A stretch of 64,000 nucleotides of DNA, taken from positions 6,687,501 through 6,751,500 of the forward strand of contig NC_083505.1 of assembly GCF_032362555.1 (NCBI RefSeq), given 5' to 3'. The translations under genes and the position numbers were made by a program. This stretch comes from Amyelois transitella (Eukaryota > Arthropoda > Insecta > Lepidoptera > Pyralidae). The notes under the pieces were generated by a model, which saw only the letters and a program-made list of their open reading frames with translations, made no database searches and had not been told where the DNA came from. Shown one piece after another: positions 1 to 13,160 of this stretch (the first letter of the stretch is position 1; each line of letters starts with the position of its first letter).

Positions 1-922
1 AACACAAAGTAACATTTCCAGGGATATATTTAAACTATAATACTGGTATTAATGTTTATTGTTATCATCTATTTTAAATTAATCTTCCTCTTTACACTTT
101 CAGTGTCTAAGAGTTAAGAGAGTTTTTTTTAATCTACTCCCATATACAAGTACCGATGTAGGTATAAATGTATGACGTTTAACAATTCAAACTTTTCTAA
201 TACAATCAAAATGGATTTTTTTGGGAATAAGAGATGCTTTTATCTCGACACCTATATAACTTGTTTAGTTGAAGAATTTTTTCTTTCGCAGCTATGTAAC
301 TATGCATACCACTAATTAAAATCTAAAAAACCTACGTTCTAAACCAAAATAAATAAAGATGTTTAAGTATTTTTAATAATTACGAATGAGAACCATATGT
401 AAAAATTGAATTTGATGATACCTTAAAAGTGAATGTAAGTACGTGCATGTTGATAATGCTATTTTCCGTGAAATGGACTAAAGTACTTACCTGTTGTGTT
501 TAATGTATTATAGGGCAAACTTGCAGTGAAAATGGACGCCATTTGTGAACAAGACAGGATCTCGGGTTTCTTAAACTAGCGCCTCCCACGTGGTGTCTTG
601 TGCCCTTAACCTTTGGAGCGGCCGTATCGCGGTTTATGCGCCTGAGCCTTATAATGCGCTCTCCTTACAGGTATACAGTTGCCGGTTTTGTCTAAGTTTG
701 GAGCAATACCTACCTACACAATTAAGGCAAAATGTGTTCGTTTTGTTAGAATGAATACGGACGCCGGCTAACTTGTAGGACAAAATATAGCAAGAAAATA
801 ATTATATATAAATTATAATTTTAAGAAACTAGGTATGATTATTGTGTTTTAAATTATTATTTTCTACATGAGTGAATAATGTAAAAATAAATATAATAAC
901 AAATACTTACATTATTGTTTTA
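1..922. other. no gene seen; GC-rich island 535-690
   Basis: AT-rich sequence with one CpG-containing stretch (around GCGGCCGTATCGCGG at 617). No open frame over 60 codons and no repeat shared with the rest of the window. Confidence 0.5.
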
Positions 923-1083
923 AAGTTGACTGGTAGAGCTTGCATTAGCGAAAAGACCGCCTTTGTACTATGTCTATTTTGTACTGTTTTGAGTGTTTTA
1001 CTCTTATCTTATATGCAATAAATATTTTGAGTTTGAGTTTGAGTTTGGTGCAATAAAGAGTTTTATCTATCTGTCTATCTATT
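923..1083 (+). mobile_element. CR1/jockey-like LINE, 3' end
   Basis: Contains GTTGACTGGTAGAGCTTGCA, then a variant of the CCGCCTTTGTA block, a TTTGAG microsatellite (1027-1049) and the end GTGCAATAAAGAG followed by (TATC)n. The same blocks occur at the 3' ends of the LINEs at 16275-16385, 22645-22735 and (minus) 52260-52350. No coding part is left. Confidence 0.6.
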
Positions 1084-1971
1084 ATGTTCGGCACATTCTT
1101 TGAAAATGATAGGTGTCATGATATTATGTCGTTGGGATGTTAGCGAATTTGCTCTATTTATGTTTACGCAAAACACGAGAAAATATGAAGTATTTTTTTA
1201 AAGGTTTAGTACGTAAAAGGTTAAAACAGGGCCCTATTACAAATTCTGTCCTAGTGACAGCACCAGAATGTGTATTTCTGTTGCCGCTATAACAAAATAT
1301 ACTAAAAATTAGAAAAAACCTGAAGGAGGATCTCCGTACAATACAAGTGTTTTTTATCATTATATTAATTGTTGTTTTAATTGTACGAGTATATTAATTT
1401 ACAAAATAAATAATTAAATAAACATAAAGTTATTATTAAAGGGAGCTCCCATACTACAACAAACGTAGATTTTAATTTGGGAGATTTCAATAAACATGTA
1501 GTGTTTTATTAAACAGATTTTACCACAAACATGATGATGTACAGAACTCTTCGTGGCTAGTCCGACTCGCACTTATCGGGATATTTTAAACTTAACATCT
1601 CAGATATCTTTCATTTGTGACGGAAAATTACCTGGTAATTTTAGGAGTAATCAATTGAACGTACAAGTGTTCAGAGTACTTTGTGACGTTAAAGTAGGTA
1701 TAGGCAATAGTATTGTATCAGAGCTGGCTCGATCCGCGACAACGCGCACCTGCGCCGCGCCGGCGCCGCCGCCGACGCACTTTCAAAAAAGGCTTACGGG
1801 CACGGAACAGACTGTGTAAGGTAACGCTGCATTTTGTTGCTGCGAAACGTTGACATTGAGAAAAATTATTAATCAACACGGTGGTGATATTAAACATCAA
1901 CGTTCTGATTGTTATGAGTAAGTTTATTTTTATACCACTTCGAAATTAAAGCATTTAACTAATATATATAT
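1084..1971. other. no gene seen; short GC-rich island 1720-1790
   Basis: The island (GCGCCGCGCCGGCGCCGCCG) opens short frames on both strands, which look like composition artefacts. Confidence 0.5.
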
Positions 1972-2062
1972 TGCCAAATAGCTGAACGTGGTCATTCAGT
2001 CTTTTCAAGACTGTTGGCTCTGTCTACCCCACAAGGGATATAGACGTGACCATATATTGTGC
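1972..2062 (+). repeat. SINE copy, 3' fragment
   Basis: Begins in the GCTGAACGTGG block and carries the CTTTTCAAGACTG hairpin and GGATATAGACGTGA end of the main SINE. Confidence 0.6.
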
Positions 2063-2595
2063 ACTACAATTCTTTACTGACTAAAATTATTACCTAATTA
2101 TGAATTTTTAAAACTTTAATAAATAACCTAATAACAGACATACGTTTTTACCTTCTACGGGCTAGACAAATTTGACAGTCTCGAAAAAAATGAAAACGTA
2201 TAGTAGAAGACTTAATGATGGAATTGAGATTCAAATACATCATGTGACATTGCTACATCTCATCGCTAAAAAAAGAGTGACGTTTAGATATTAGTAAGAT
2301 AAAAATACTGTTAATATTGAAATCGTTTCGTTAAAGTTTCTATAATATCGCAATCACCTGTAACCGTATCTAATGTCATTACTTTGCCTATTCAGTAAAA
2401 GAAAACATTAAAAATGATGAACGACTGAAAGAAATTTCGTACGCTCACTTGACTCTATAACCTTACACGTCTTTAGATCTTCTCTGTTACATTTTGAAAT
2501 ATTTATTAAACGCATCGTTGCGGCAAGATCAACAGTTGTTCAGATATGGAACATTTTATATAGCCATGTCGAGTCTCCCACGCCATTGGATTCAA

Positions 2596-2976
2596 TTATG
2601 GAGGAAAGGCAGATAGGTCGGCGCGCGAGTGGTCTGTTCGTGACCCGTAAATTGGAACGGTCCGTCGCACGCCCTTGTCGCGCCTCGGCCGCCGCCTGGA
2701 CCTTCCACGGCCACAGCAGCGCACCACCACGTCTATCCTAACGGCATCCAAATTGACGTCACTGCAGAACAACACACGACACGACTGATATAACTTCTCA
2801 CGCACATCCAATTTAATAGTACCGGTACAAGTGTACTCGCTCCTTTTGCGGATCACTAAACCTTTATTGGCGTCTATTTTGTAACAAAACCCACTAGTCA
2901 TAGTCGTGTCTTGGAAGTTTACCGTATATTTTATAGCCTCCTTACTAAAGAAATACAAAATTTCGAACATAAACAA
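2596..2976 (-). CDS. candidate 126-codon ORF, unknown
   Basis: The minus-strand frame is open across a GC-rich island (2620-2760). The centre (SGFCYKIDANKGLVIRKRSE, then CTGTIKLDVREKLYQSC) looks protein-like, but the C-terminal part is Arg-rich (RCCGRGRSRRRPRRDKGVRR), as expected from GC-rich noncoding DNA. No family is recognised. It may be part of an exon of a gene extending outside the window. Confidence 0.2.
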   Translation of the reverse strand: MFMFEILYFFSKEAIKYTVNFQDTTMTSGFCYKIDANKGLVIRKRSEYTCTGTIKLDVREKLYQSCRVLFCSDVNLDAVRIDVVVRCCGRGRSRRRPRRDKGVRRTVPIYGSRTDHSRADLSAFPP

Positions 2977-4344
2977 GAATAAACAACTATAGAATAAGCT
3001 CTAATTTGATAAAGTAGGTACTTAGGTCAAGTTGGTAAGCTCTCGGCTGGCGTTAACAGGTGTGCACGCCGTATTTGGGGCATAATGTCTACAAACAATG
3101 GCCGCTGCGCCTTACCTTAATAGAAGTAATTCTATATAAGTATAAATATAAGGTGCCATATAAACAAGCACTAAGAATCTGAACCTTATTGGTTGTCGTG
3201 ATAATTTTTATATTTATTTCTAAGACAACAACCAAAAAACTGGTTGAAAATAAAATATGAAAATAAGGCGCAGGCTTTGATTGTTATCGAGTACAAGTTT
3301 AGTGCAAACTCTAAATTCTATTTCACAATAAGGGAATGTTTTTAAACGATTATGTCAACTTGCTACTACGCACAAAACTTCTTAGCGACGGGTACAGCTT
3401 TGCGTACTTACTTAAATATTTTAACCATCAACTACCGTATATAGATTGATGGTACACAAGACGACATTTAATTTATTAATTTAATTTTTGGATAATTTAT
3501 ATACGATGATATATTTTATTATAAACTTTTTCGGAGCACTATCTAGATGAACTGCTCTTATGTATGAATAAAATGGATACTAAGTAGGCAGCAAAGTATT
3601 TACCACCAGATAATATCTCACCTTCACGTGACCATAATATTTTAAATGCTGGCATACTAAAGGTACTTTATACCCGCAATGCAATATTTACGGAAATGTC
3701 GTCGACTCTTAAAAGGGGTACTTAACATTAAGTAGACCGTTTTGTTTAAGAATTATGATTGCGTTAATTACCATCTCTCGGAGCCAGTCCGCCAGTTGTC
3801 TCGCATACTTCTAAGCTTATTTTCAAGGCACGATAATGACGCACAATTTAATAAGAATGTGACAGGTCTGTACACTTAGGAATAGAGAAGTACCCAGAAC
3901 AATGCTTTCATTATTCTAGGAAATACACTGTATTCAAAAGCACTACGGGCAGCATAAACAAAATGCTTGTATCAGAAAATATATTATAATATATTTTCTT
4001 AAGTTCCCGTTGTTTCTAATGCAGTTTTGAATAAGAAAGTTTAATGTTTCTTGTTTATTCTTCTAACATCATTACCAGAGTCCTAAGCACGATATCCTAA
4101 AGCTGCCGAGACCATGACCCTCGAGCCTACGAAATACAAATATATATAATTCAAATCGGAAAAACGAGAAATTTCGAAAGGAAATTAAATCACACTTTGG
4201 ATTGCGTTAACTGTCACTATACCTAGTTACCAATGTATGTACTTATCGCAATAACAGTTTTTTTTGAAGTCTCAATTATTGAGTTAGGTCGCCATGCACT
4301 GAAACTAGTTGTGAAAAACAACCAGCTCCTTATGAGTGTTTTTT

Positions 4345-4400
4345 GTTTGTTTGTATTGTTTGTTTGTAAACTCTTTATTGCACATAAAAATAAATATATT
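4345..4400 (-). mobile_element. LINE 3' tail fragment
   Basis: The minus strand reads TGTGCAATAAAGAGTTTAC followed by AAAC repeats, matching the terminal motif of the CR1/jockey-like copies here. The rest of the 153-codon open frame at 4233-4694 has no recognisable domain. Confidence 0.4.
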
Positions 4401-6344
4401 CTTTATTGGTTGGGGTTGGTAAATAATTTTCGCAGTCAATCCATATCTATTCCTAGAAATACCGGCCAGAGTCTTCTTTATGGTAAGGCCTTAAATTTTA
4501 TTTATCTTAAAATTATTATTTTAATTAATTTTTATAACGAACCTCCTCTGCTTAGAGACGCAAATGAAGTCTCTATGCATCTCTGCTTGGAATACCTGGA
4601 TTTTACACTAAAAGAGCGGAATAATTTTCTGTCATTTCAGGCAGGCGTGGATTGGACCTCATCTAAACTCAATTATCAACATCACGTAGAGTAAATGTCA
4701 GGAACTAGCTAATATACTCGTATTAGACATTTAAATGAATAATGAAATAAATTAACACCAATAGCGAACGAGACAATACAGCCGCGTCATCGTAGAAACG
4801 CTATGCCATCTCGCATATTATTATAATGCACCGTCTGAGTCTTAATTATGTTATCATTCAATGACGAGGTACCGAATGGGTCGCATTCATAAATATTTAA
4901 ATAAGGTACTCGTTTATTTGAGCCGTCAAGTTGTTCGCGGAAAGCGGCAGGCGTGGCCGCCGCGCCACTCTGGAGGATCGAGCTAGACCGCAAAATAAAG
5001 ATTGCACAGAACGATGTCTAAGCCTTATTATATAAAGTATTACGTAATTCAACAGTAATTGGAGTATAGGAGAATGCACCCATCATCCTACTGGTGAAGG
5101 CCCCGTTTGCGTTCTCAACTATCTGGAAAGAATTCTGGGGTCCAAATATGATCGCAATCATGTTCTGAATTTCACTCAAAGCGACAGCCGTAAACCACAA
5201 CGTTTATAAGGGAACCTAACCCATATTGAATCATGATCGATCAATTTCAAAAATAACATACCGACGTAAGTACTTTATCTTTACATAAATCGGCAATCTT
5301 AATTAATGCTGTTATTGTTGACTATGACGTCCTTTAGGCATGTATATATAAAGCCCAGCACTCGACAATTAAGGTCTCGAAACCGATTTAAAAGGCACCA
5401 CAATACAGTTATAAATTAACAACAGTAATGTACCTAATACTGATTTGAAATGCCTCTTAGCACTACCAAATAGAGCTACATTACTGTCGTGGTAATTTCT
5501 TAATTGTTTTTTTTATAATTATCTAAATCTCAATCCCATCATTAAACTCATCCAGATAAATGCGGCCTTCAAATCTATTGTAACTGTCTGACTGACTGTG
5601 TGTCATTCTTCAGGCGCTAGTCTCGGGTGCGTCTTCACCTCATCTGAAGGGCTCCTCTTCAAATGGCGGGGGCGCCTGTAATCAAGATCCAAGATTGGGA
5701 AGCAAAGTAAGTTTTTTACACAAAACGATTCCCGCTGACTTCTGCAACAATTTCAGGGTCACCTAACCCATTTCGGATCATAGTTATGATCGTGACCGTG
5801 TCTACCTTGTCCAGTGATAGACATAAATATGTATGTTTATGTATAAACTTCTATATAATCATTATTTTATGAAGTTGGCTGGTATTAAAACGGGGCCTAT
5901 TGTTCGGAACGCTAAGACTGAGTTCCATCTACCGCGCTTAGTGCTGTCAACAACATGTCATTTTTATTTCACAAAACTGAAGGAAGCAACTCGTGATTCT
6001 TCTCACTTCTCACTCAGTTCAAGACAATTTTCAGAGTACTCGCATGCACAGAGCAAAGACCACCGGCTCAACGGTATATTTGTATTTAGCTTATCACATC
6101 GGACATCAAAAGTTATAGAAGCGAAGAGGTACCACAGCGGTGGAACGCCATGTCGAGGGTGCAAAAGATGAGAAGACTGTCAAATCGATGGTGCGATAGA
6201 TTCAAAGGGCATAACATCGATGTATGAAATTTTGTACTTTGACCTTTCGGCTAAAGATTGTCAAAAAACACTTTCCACAACAATTTCAATATTTCTTACA
6301 AATTAATAGATGTCAAAAAAAATATGACTATGAACGAATGGTTG

Positions 6345-6578
6345 AGGTGGTCTATATACCTTGCGGGACAGAGCCAACAGTCTTGGAAAGACTGATAGGC
6401 CACGTTCAGCTATTTGGCTTTAAGATAGAATTGAGATTCAAATAGTGACAGGTTGCTAACCCATTTCTTAAAAGAAGAATACCAAGTTTATATACCCTTA
6501 GTCGCCTTTTACGACATCCATGGGAAAGAGATGGTGTGGTCTTATTCTTTTTTCTATTGGTGCCGGGAACCACGCGGA
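6345..6578 (-). repeat. SINE copy, near full length
   Basis: Reverse orientation; starts near the CTTGCGGGACAGAGCCAACA block and runs to GGTGCCGGGAACCACGCGG, the SINE head. Internal stops show nothing coding. Confidence 0.75.
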
Positions 6579-7179
6579 CTTATGACCAATCACTTTTTTC
6601 TGTGTTACATATTAGGTATATAATATACATAATATAAAATCACGCGTTTCGTGTTGTAAATACATTTACGGGTCAAAATTACAAAGATAGCTGGCCCCAA
6701 AGTAAATTTTAGGCTTGTGTTTTGGAATAATAATTCAATAATGCTCTTTAATAAAAACTTATATGGATAAACATTGTTTTTCAACATCACCTGACAGGCG
6801 GTCGACCCCAGGCCCTGTAAGTTAAAGGTAAGAATGCGACCACTGCGCATTAATACAAATTTTATATTTTTGCCGACGTTATAATAAAATTTGAAGTTTA
6901 AAAGTAGGTAAATGACTCTGGTTGTGGAGCCGGACGAAAGCCGCTACGTATTATACATAATTACATCAAAAGTATCATCATCATCAGTATCATCATCATA
7001 TTGCTACATCAAAAGTATTCCAGATCATCGCCAGGGAATAGACGCAACCAGTACAACTGATAAAAGGATGATGATGCCATAAAAAAATATTCACGCGTTG
7101 ATGTCTTTTATACTGTATTTTTTATTTATTCCAAAAAAGGTACACATTCGTTTTTATAAACTTATATACATACATATAA

Positions 7180-7580
7180 TCACGTCTATGTAGACGGACG
7201 GGATATCAATTGCGGGGAACACAGAGTCAAAAAGACAACAGTGCTAGAAAGACTGACAGGCCACATTCAGCTGTGTGGCTTAATGATAAACTTACATGTA
7301 AGTAATATTATTAGAACTATTAGAACATTGTTAATGTCTACAGTCTCACCTCTGGAAAGAACCCCAGGGTGCACCCCTTTACCATGATCCTTGATTGAGA
7401 AAGCCATATTTTTACACGAACCGGCTTCCTGTCTGACCTCCGCGACCTTTGCAGAGGAAACTAACCCATATTGGATCTTTTTAAAAGCTGCACTAGATGA
7501 TGTGCATATTCCTAAGTGGCCTTATAAAACATCCATGAGTAAGATTCCTATTGTAAGGTACTAGGAACCAAACGGCGCCA
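7180..7580 (-). repeat. SINE copy split by a second repeat family
   Basis: SINE 3' part at 7180-7290, head (CATCCATGAGTAAG... to GGAACCAAACGGCGCC) at 7508-7578. Between them, 7340-7480, is a minus copy of the second short repeat family (see 22966-23090), so that family was moving after this SINE landed. Confidence 0.6.
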
Positions 7581-8859
7581 ACCAGTTTTCTTTTTGTAAC
7601 ATACTATAATTACATTAAAAGGTTTGCTAATTATTGATATTTTGACACTGACAATTATCTTTTAAAACCTGAATGAATATATGTACTGGTAATAAAGATA
7701 ATTGAAACTGAAAGTATGAATTACTCGCAAGATGTCCCTTACAAAGAATATTGTCAAAATAAAGGATCGTAATTTATGGAAGTTGGATCTTGAATAATAA
7801 ATGAATCGAGGCAATAAAAAATTATTCACTTCGTCAGCTTTCCCTTAATACTCACGTCATACATATTAAATATACGAGCTCAGCTTAAAGCTCATTATTT
7901 TTGGATGAAAATATGATATCCTTTGGATTATGTCACTGTGGAAAGTTCTGAATATCCATCACATACATATATTTTAAATACCAAATCGTTTTTATACTTT
8001 CATGGTCATAAATTCGTAATGATAGAGGTATGATATCAAGTTATAAATAATAAGCTAACAAAAAAAAGGTAAATTTTCACCGCAAAAGCATTAAGCCGAT
8101 TTTGATTTACACGGGCATAACAAGGGCTACTGTTCAGCCTTCAAACGATAATGGAACCGAATGATGTGCAGATGGAAATGAATTAAGTTAGTACATAATA
8201 AAGAAATAATTTTATTGGTACAATCAAAATGCAAACTTCAATTAAATAGTAATAGATGAAGTTATCTCTAGTAGCACAACATCTTGATTAGTGCAAGGGA
8301 ATAAAATTAACAGACCATTTGTAATGTTGCACAAAGATTTGATGCACTGCGACACGTTTTATTTTGATCATTTTAGTTCAATATAACCAGTCAAATAATT
8401 GAAAATGGTAACGGTGTGATTTATGCAAATCGATAGCTTGACGTTCAATTTAAACTGTGAGGCACGTTGCGCCTGCGGCGATGCCGGCCATTAGGCGCTT
8501 CGCAGGACACGCGCTGACTGCCGCCCTGTCACAAAATAAAGAAAGTATATAATTAACGTAAATCGACGTTTCATAAAAAATTTGGAAAATAAAATGAGTT
8601 ATAAGTATAATTTGACATGACTATCTTTCGAAGAAAACAGTGAATTATTGTTATAATGACACTCTTTTTCTACTACTAAGCATCTACAGTTCTAGTTCGA
8701 AGAAAGGATGTAAGAGTGTATTTAACAAAAAGAATATTACTTCTTAAAAATAACAATGCCATCAGTGAATAAAAAAACGGAACAAAGCTTAAGTAATGCA
8801 AGCTTAACAGACATAATTTCGCATAAATAACATAACTTACCTAATTATATGTTACTAGC
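7581..8859. other. no gene seen; GC-rich island 8460-8530
   Basis: Only the short island (GCGCCTGCGGCGATGCCGGC) stands out; it could be a regulatory element of a distant gene. Confidence 0.45.
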
Positions 8860-9107
8860 TCTTACAAAATTAGCGCCACTTACGCGCACGAAATTAACGC
8901 CACCTACAAAAGAATACAAATTTTTAGCACATCTCACTGGAACTATAATTTTTACCGGGATGAAAAGAAGTCTATGACCTTTTTAAACTCTATATTATAC
9001 CTACTCGTAAATACGCAATTTCAAGAATACTGGCTCAGTAGATAACACGGAAAGATGTAACAAACAAACCAACAAGCTCACTTTCGCATTAATGATATTA
9101 GTTGGGA
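8860..9107 (-). mobile_element. Helitron-like element, family D
   Basis: Minus strand A|TCCCAACTAATATCATTAATG, with only two minisatellite units (near 8870 and 8893) at its other end. Confidence 0.5.
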
Positions 9108-11825
9108 TCGCTTAGTTTGTAGTTTCTGCGGCAAATTTTACGACTTAGGTAACTATGTAGAAAAAAAATTGAGTTGATATGTAATTGGAGTTGCACATTT
9201 ATACTCCCTTTAGTTTTTTTTAGTTTTATCTCGCGCATCGAACTTCTACGTCCACAACGCCATGCTATCTCCGCATCACATACAATGTGTAATAATATCA
9301 ATCTGCTTATAGGTAACAAGTGTAAAAGCTTTACTATCAAACAATCTTATTCATTAGTAGAATTTGTTGATTAATAATCTGATTAAAAATAAGCTTCTAT
9401 AAAAAAGTGGCCTACATTATGTAACAGCTTTATTGCCGGGTATGAGTTTTCGGGAAATGACAATTTCGTGTCTCCGTATCATTTCCCAAATTCATAAATG
9501 TGAAAAAACATAACCATACTGACCTGATAGCGAAGAAAGCACATAATGTCTGCCCGCTTCTCTTTCCACTTGGATTGTAGGTATAAGTCAGTCAAGGGAA
9601 AGACTTATAGAATTCTTTTATAGTTATTATTTAAGTGATGGGTTACTTTCCTTCGAGTCTTAAGACTTTAAGGCTATCGACTCTATCTACCCCGTAAAAA
9701 GTAGACAATCGATATGTATCTTAATGCAAAATATTGTAAATATCTGTTCTTTGTTAGTTACTTTTTGAATGAACGATAGTCAGAAAGTTTACCTTTACTT
9801 AAATCAAATGCAATTTTCACGTTTATTAATAATGAACTCTTATCGACAACATGTGGTACAATGGTAAAACTTCTTGCCTCTGAGCAATGCATGAAGCATT
9901 GGTATATTAATGGCTAGTTTATTTGTAATAAGCGGTTTAAATAAAACGTATATTTATTTACAATATGACAAACTATTATATTTATTAAGCTGAAAAACCA
10001 TAACACAAAATTGTTTTGAGGGTAATTGCCGATGTCATTTTGACTATTTATTTGAGATCTATTGTACACTTTAAATAGCTGTAACATTGGCAAATGAACG
10101 CAATGATGGGCTTTCATAATAGAATGAATCATCTAACCTGGAGAAAGTTGCAGACGCACGAACTCCGATCGAGACACTTAAAAGATAACACCTGACAATG
10201 AACAATAAGTCACATAAGTAGGCAGGCTCGTATTGTACTTACATCCATAAGTTATCTACCTAGCAGAGCGTACAACGTACAATGCAACATATCATTTGAA
10301 ATTTTAAAACGTAACAATTCTTACTTAGGCCAAGAAAAGCACTCGACGCGGTAAGAGAAGAACCACTCGATCAATGACAATAGTTTCTGGCTCGTGGACT
10401 GTGAAGTGCTATCACGTGGCTATCACATGTCAAGGTCTTTTATTTTTGTTTACCGAATTCACCCACATGATATGATCGTTAGAATTTTTACTGTTTGCAC
10501 TCAAAAATCTGGCATATGTTTAAGCGAGCAATACTCGTACCTATAATTTATTGATAGCTACCTAGTGTACTACCTAATTTAATCAAGATTATAATACACT
10601 AAGGCATGCATAGATCAACTATATAAAACCTTTTATTATTCTTCAAATTTTCTTATCATATATATGTATATATATATGATAATCATATAAATCATATATA
10701 TGTATATATATGAGTACATAATAATATATTATATACTTATCGAGAAGTTTATTAATTTGGTCTTTATATTATTATTAGTATCGACCTAGTGAAATATACA
10801 TACCCACTATACATTAAGGGTAGGTATCTATATATGGCTACTTCATGAATTGTGGATTTTGCTAGTCACAATCACACACACAAAGCAGTCACAATCACAA
10901 GTAACAACACGATGGGCTGTTGCAATTGTCTGTCAACGCAGCTATTTATCAATTTCATCAGAGCTCAATGTTTACTACCAGATGATTCAAAATTCACAAT
11001 AGCACCTAATCGAGCACCTTGCAACCATCGTATGGCGTGAATGCTTTCTAAACATTTGACAGTAATGTGACCTTGCCTGTTTAATTGAGTCCTACTTGGA
11101 CACAGACAGTTATTGGGATATGCCAATAATACCTTGACATGTTGGGTCATTCGCTTACTTTTTACGTAGGTATAGATATCTCAAGATTATAGTTGACTGA
11201 CATAAAATCATAGCAACATTCACCTTTGAACTATTTGAATGGATATCATAAAGATATTTCTTTGTGTCATTTACTTAGGTATACGTATTTCGACAATCAA
11301 AATGTTTTCGCAATTACACTATGGAAAAGTAAATAGAATAAAATATAAACTGAAATGGTTTGGAAGACTGAAGAATGTGACTTATCTGACCTATGTTCCT
11401 CAAGTGAAACATTTCATCTCAACTCATCTACTTGGTACTTATTATATTTTTTATCTGAAGAAATTTTTTTGCTGTTATAAATAAATAAGACGAAATAGTT
11501 AAATTACGACGAAACCTTTCGAGAAAAGGAAGATAGTGCTCTTGCGCTTTGTTTGGCTAATCTTGACGGGGGCACTACAGTGCCCTTAGACATGTGATCT
11601 CTTTACTTACTTTGGACAAATTTCAACATATCTAATTTACTATTTCAAAATGAGCGCGTAACTACGTTATATAAAAATATACCTTGCAATTTAACCTTAG
11701 GATTAGGAGCCATATGGTGTACAATCCTGGAAGAACATAGGTTTCAATACATTTCATAATAATGAAGCGACTTCTGTTTGACCTACGTGCCTTTTGAACA
11801 GGGGAATCATACCTTTATTCATTTT
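9108..11825. other. no gene seen
   Basis: AT-rich; a possible SINE 3' trace at 9657-9700 and AT microsatellites at 10655-10715. Short open frames lack recognisable domains. Confidence 0.45.
10655..10715. repeat. AT microsatellite, palindromic
   Basis: TATCATATATATGTATATAT is repeated twice with symmetrical arms. Confidence 0.7.
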
Positions 11826-12066
11826 ATCACGTCTATATCCCTTGCGGGGTAGACAGACTCAGCAATCTTGAAAGACTGACAAGCCACGTTCAGCTGTTAG
11901 GCTTAATGGTAGAATTGAGATTGAATTCATAGTGTCAGGTTGCTAGTCCATCGCCTAAAAAAAATACCAAATTTATAAGCCAATCCCTTGGCCGCCTTTT
12001 ACGACATCCATGGGAAAGATTTTCAGTGATCCTATTATTTTATATTATGAGTGCCGTGAACCAAAC
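11826..12066 (-). repeat. SINE copy, near full length
   Basis: Reads from CACGTCTATATCCCTTGCGG to GTGCCGTGAACCAAACAGG; about 130 bases upstream of an RTE 3' end. Confidence 0.75.
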
Positions 12067-12198
12067 AGGGGAACCAGCTTGGATAATGGTATTGTTGCGT
12101 TGCACTAGGAATAATAGACATCTACGGCAGAAATGAAGTGGCAGATTTTCCGGGATTTGCACGACGCACATAGATTATTAATATATATGTAAGTACAT

Positions 12199-12562
12199 AC
12201 AACGTGATAAGGGAATGTTGTGATGTGAAAGAAGATGTAGTTACAGGAATAGAGAAGGGTATGTTAAGATGGTTTGATCGTGTGGAGAGGATGAATGAAA
12301 GCAGGTTGACTAAGCAGATATACAAGGAGAGTATGGAGAGAAAGGTCGGAGTGGGAAGGCCTACACGAACGTATTTTGATTAAATTAAGGACGTCCTGGT
12401 AAGGGGTCAGGTCAAGAGTACCCGAAACCGTTGAGCTTGCATGAAGAGAGTTATGAGTGGATGAAGCGAAGGAAGTATGCAGAGATTGTGGCAAGTGGAA
12501 AGAGGTAGTCTCTGCATACCCCCCGGGAAAGAGGCGTGATCTTATGTATGTATGTACGTACA
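12199..12562 (+). mobile_element. RTE-like LINE, 3' end
   Basis: Carries the C-terminal block of the RTE polyprotein in broken frames (start RECCDVKED, then [36 protein letters not shown]) and ends with TATG/TACG units. It is 5' truncated and interrupted by stops. Confidence 0.75.
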
Positions 12563-13160
12563 TGTTAAATGTGCACATGCCCGTAGGGACCCGGTCATTT
12601 GGGAGGCATTCATGGGGCCGAAGCCAACACGAAGAGGCCCTTTGGTACCTTTTACACACCAACGGACAGCCCTCACAGCTGCCAAACTATTGCCAGAGAG
12701 GGATTTACTTGGTCTGGGTCATGCGGATGAGATGCTAGTGGATTAGATTACTGGGATATGGAGTGAGATACGGACATCTGCCTCGAAAATCGCTGCTCAT
12801 TAGCTATGCAATAGCCTGTGGGCACCCTAATAGGCCACCATGCGGCGGCCAGGGCTCAACACGTTAAAAGCAGCTATAGGATGGAGGAGGAGGTATGACC
12901 CCGTGCTGGTTTCCCCATTATTACGCCATTACGTGCAATACTAGTGATAGTGTCACTGTGTGTAAATGTGTGTATCGCGCATGTCTGTATATTCCCCAGG
13001 AGGTGGTGGAGGACGTGGTGTCGCCGCTCACCAACGGCTTCGCCACAAGCCGTCCCGCGGCAACTAACTGCACTGGGAAGGAAACCCTTCCACACAGGGC
13101 GATGGGGTCGTCACGTCCCTACGCCTATATATGTACTATTATTTATGTGCTCTAGATTTA
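12563..13160. repeat. GC-richer block of unknown origin, probably an old repeat
   Basis: About 600 bases of balanced composition follow directly on the RTE tail. Several short overlapping open frames exist on both strands but none has a recognisable domain. A palindromic GAAGGAAACCCTTCC lies at about 13077-13091. I see no second copy in the window; it could be the 3' part of another element. Confidence 0.3.

Larger units (their letters stand above)
2063..6344. other. no convincing gene
   Basis: Holds a degraded SINE-like trace near 2160-2260, the candidate ORF at 2596-2976, a LINE tail at 4345-4400 and a copy of the second repeat family at 5630-5790. Otherwise AT-rich and unremarkable. Confidence 0.45.

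Noticed and set aside
1553-1900. Overlapping ORFs on both strands at a GC-rich island
   Set aside because: Open on both strands because GC-rich DNA lacks stops; no domains or splice support.
4233-4694. 153-codon plus-strand ORF
   Set aside because: Includes a LINE tail read in the wrong strand and simple TTTG repeats; no recognisable domain.
10655-10715. Palindromic AT sequence as a functional hairpin
   Set aside because: It is a (TA)n/(TATG) microsatellite, for which symmetry is expected.
12264-12662. 132-codon minus-strand ORF
   Set aside because: It is antisense to an RTE LINE 3' end.
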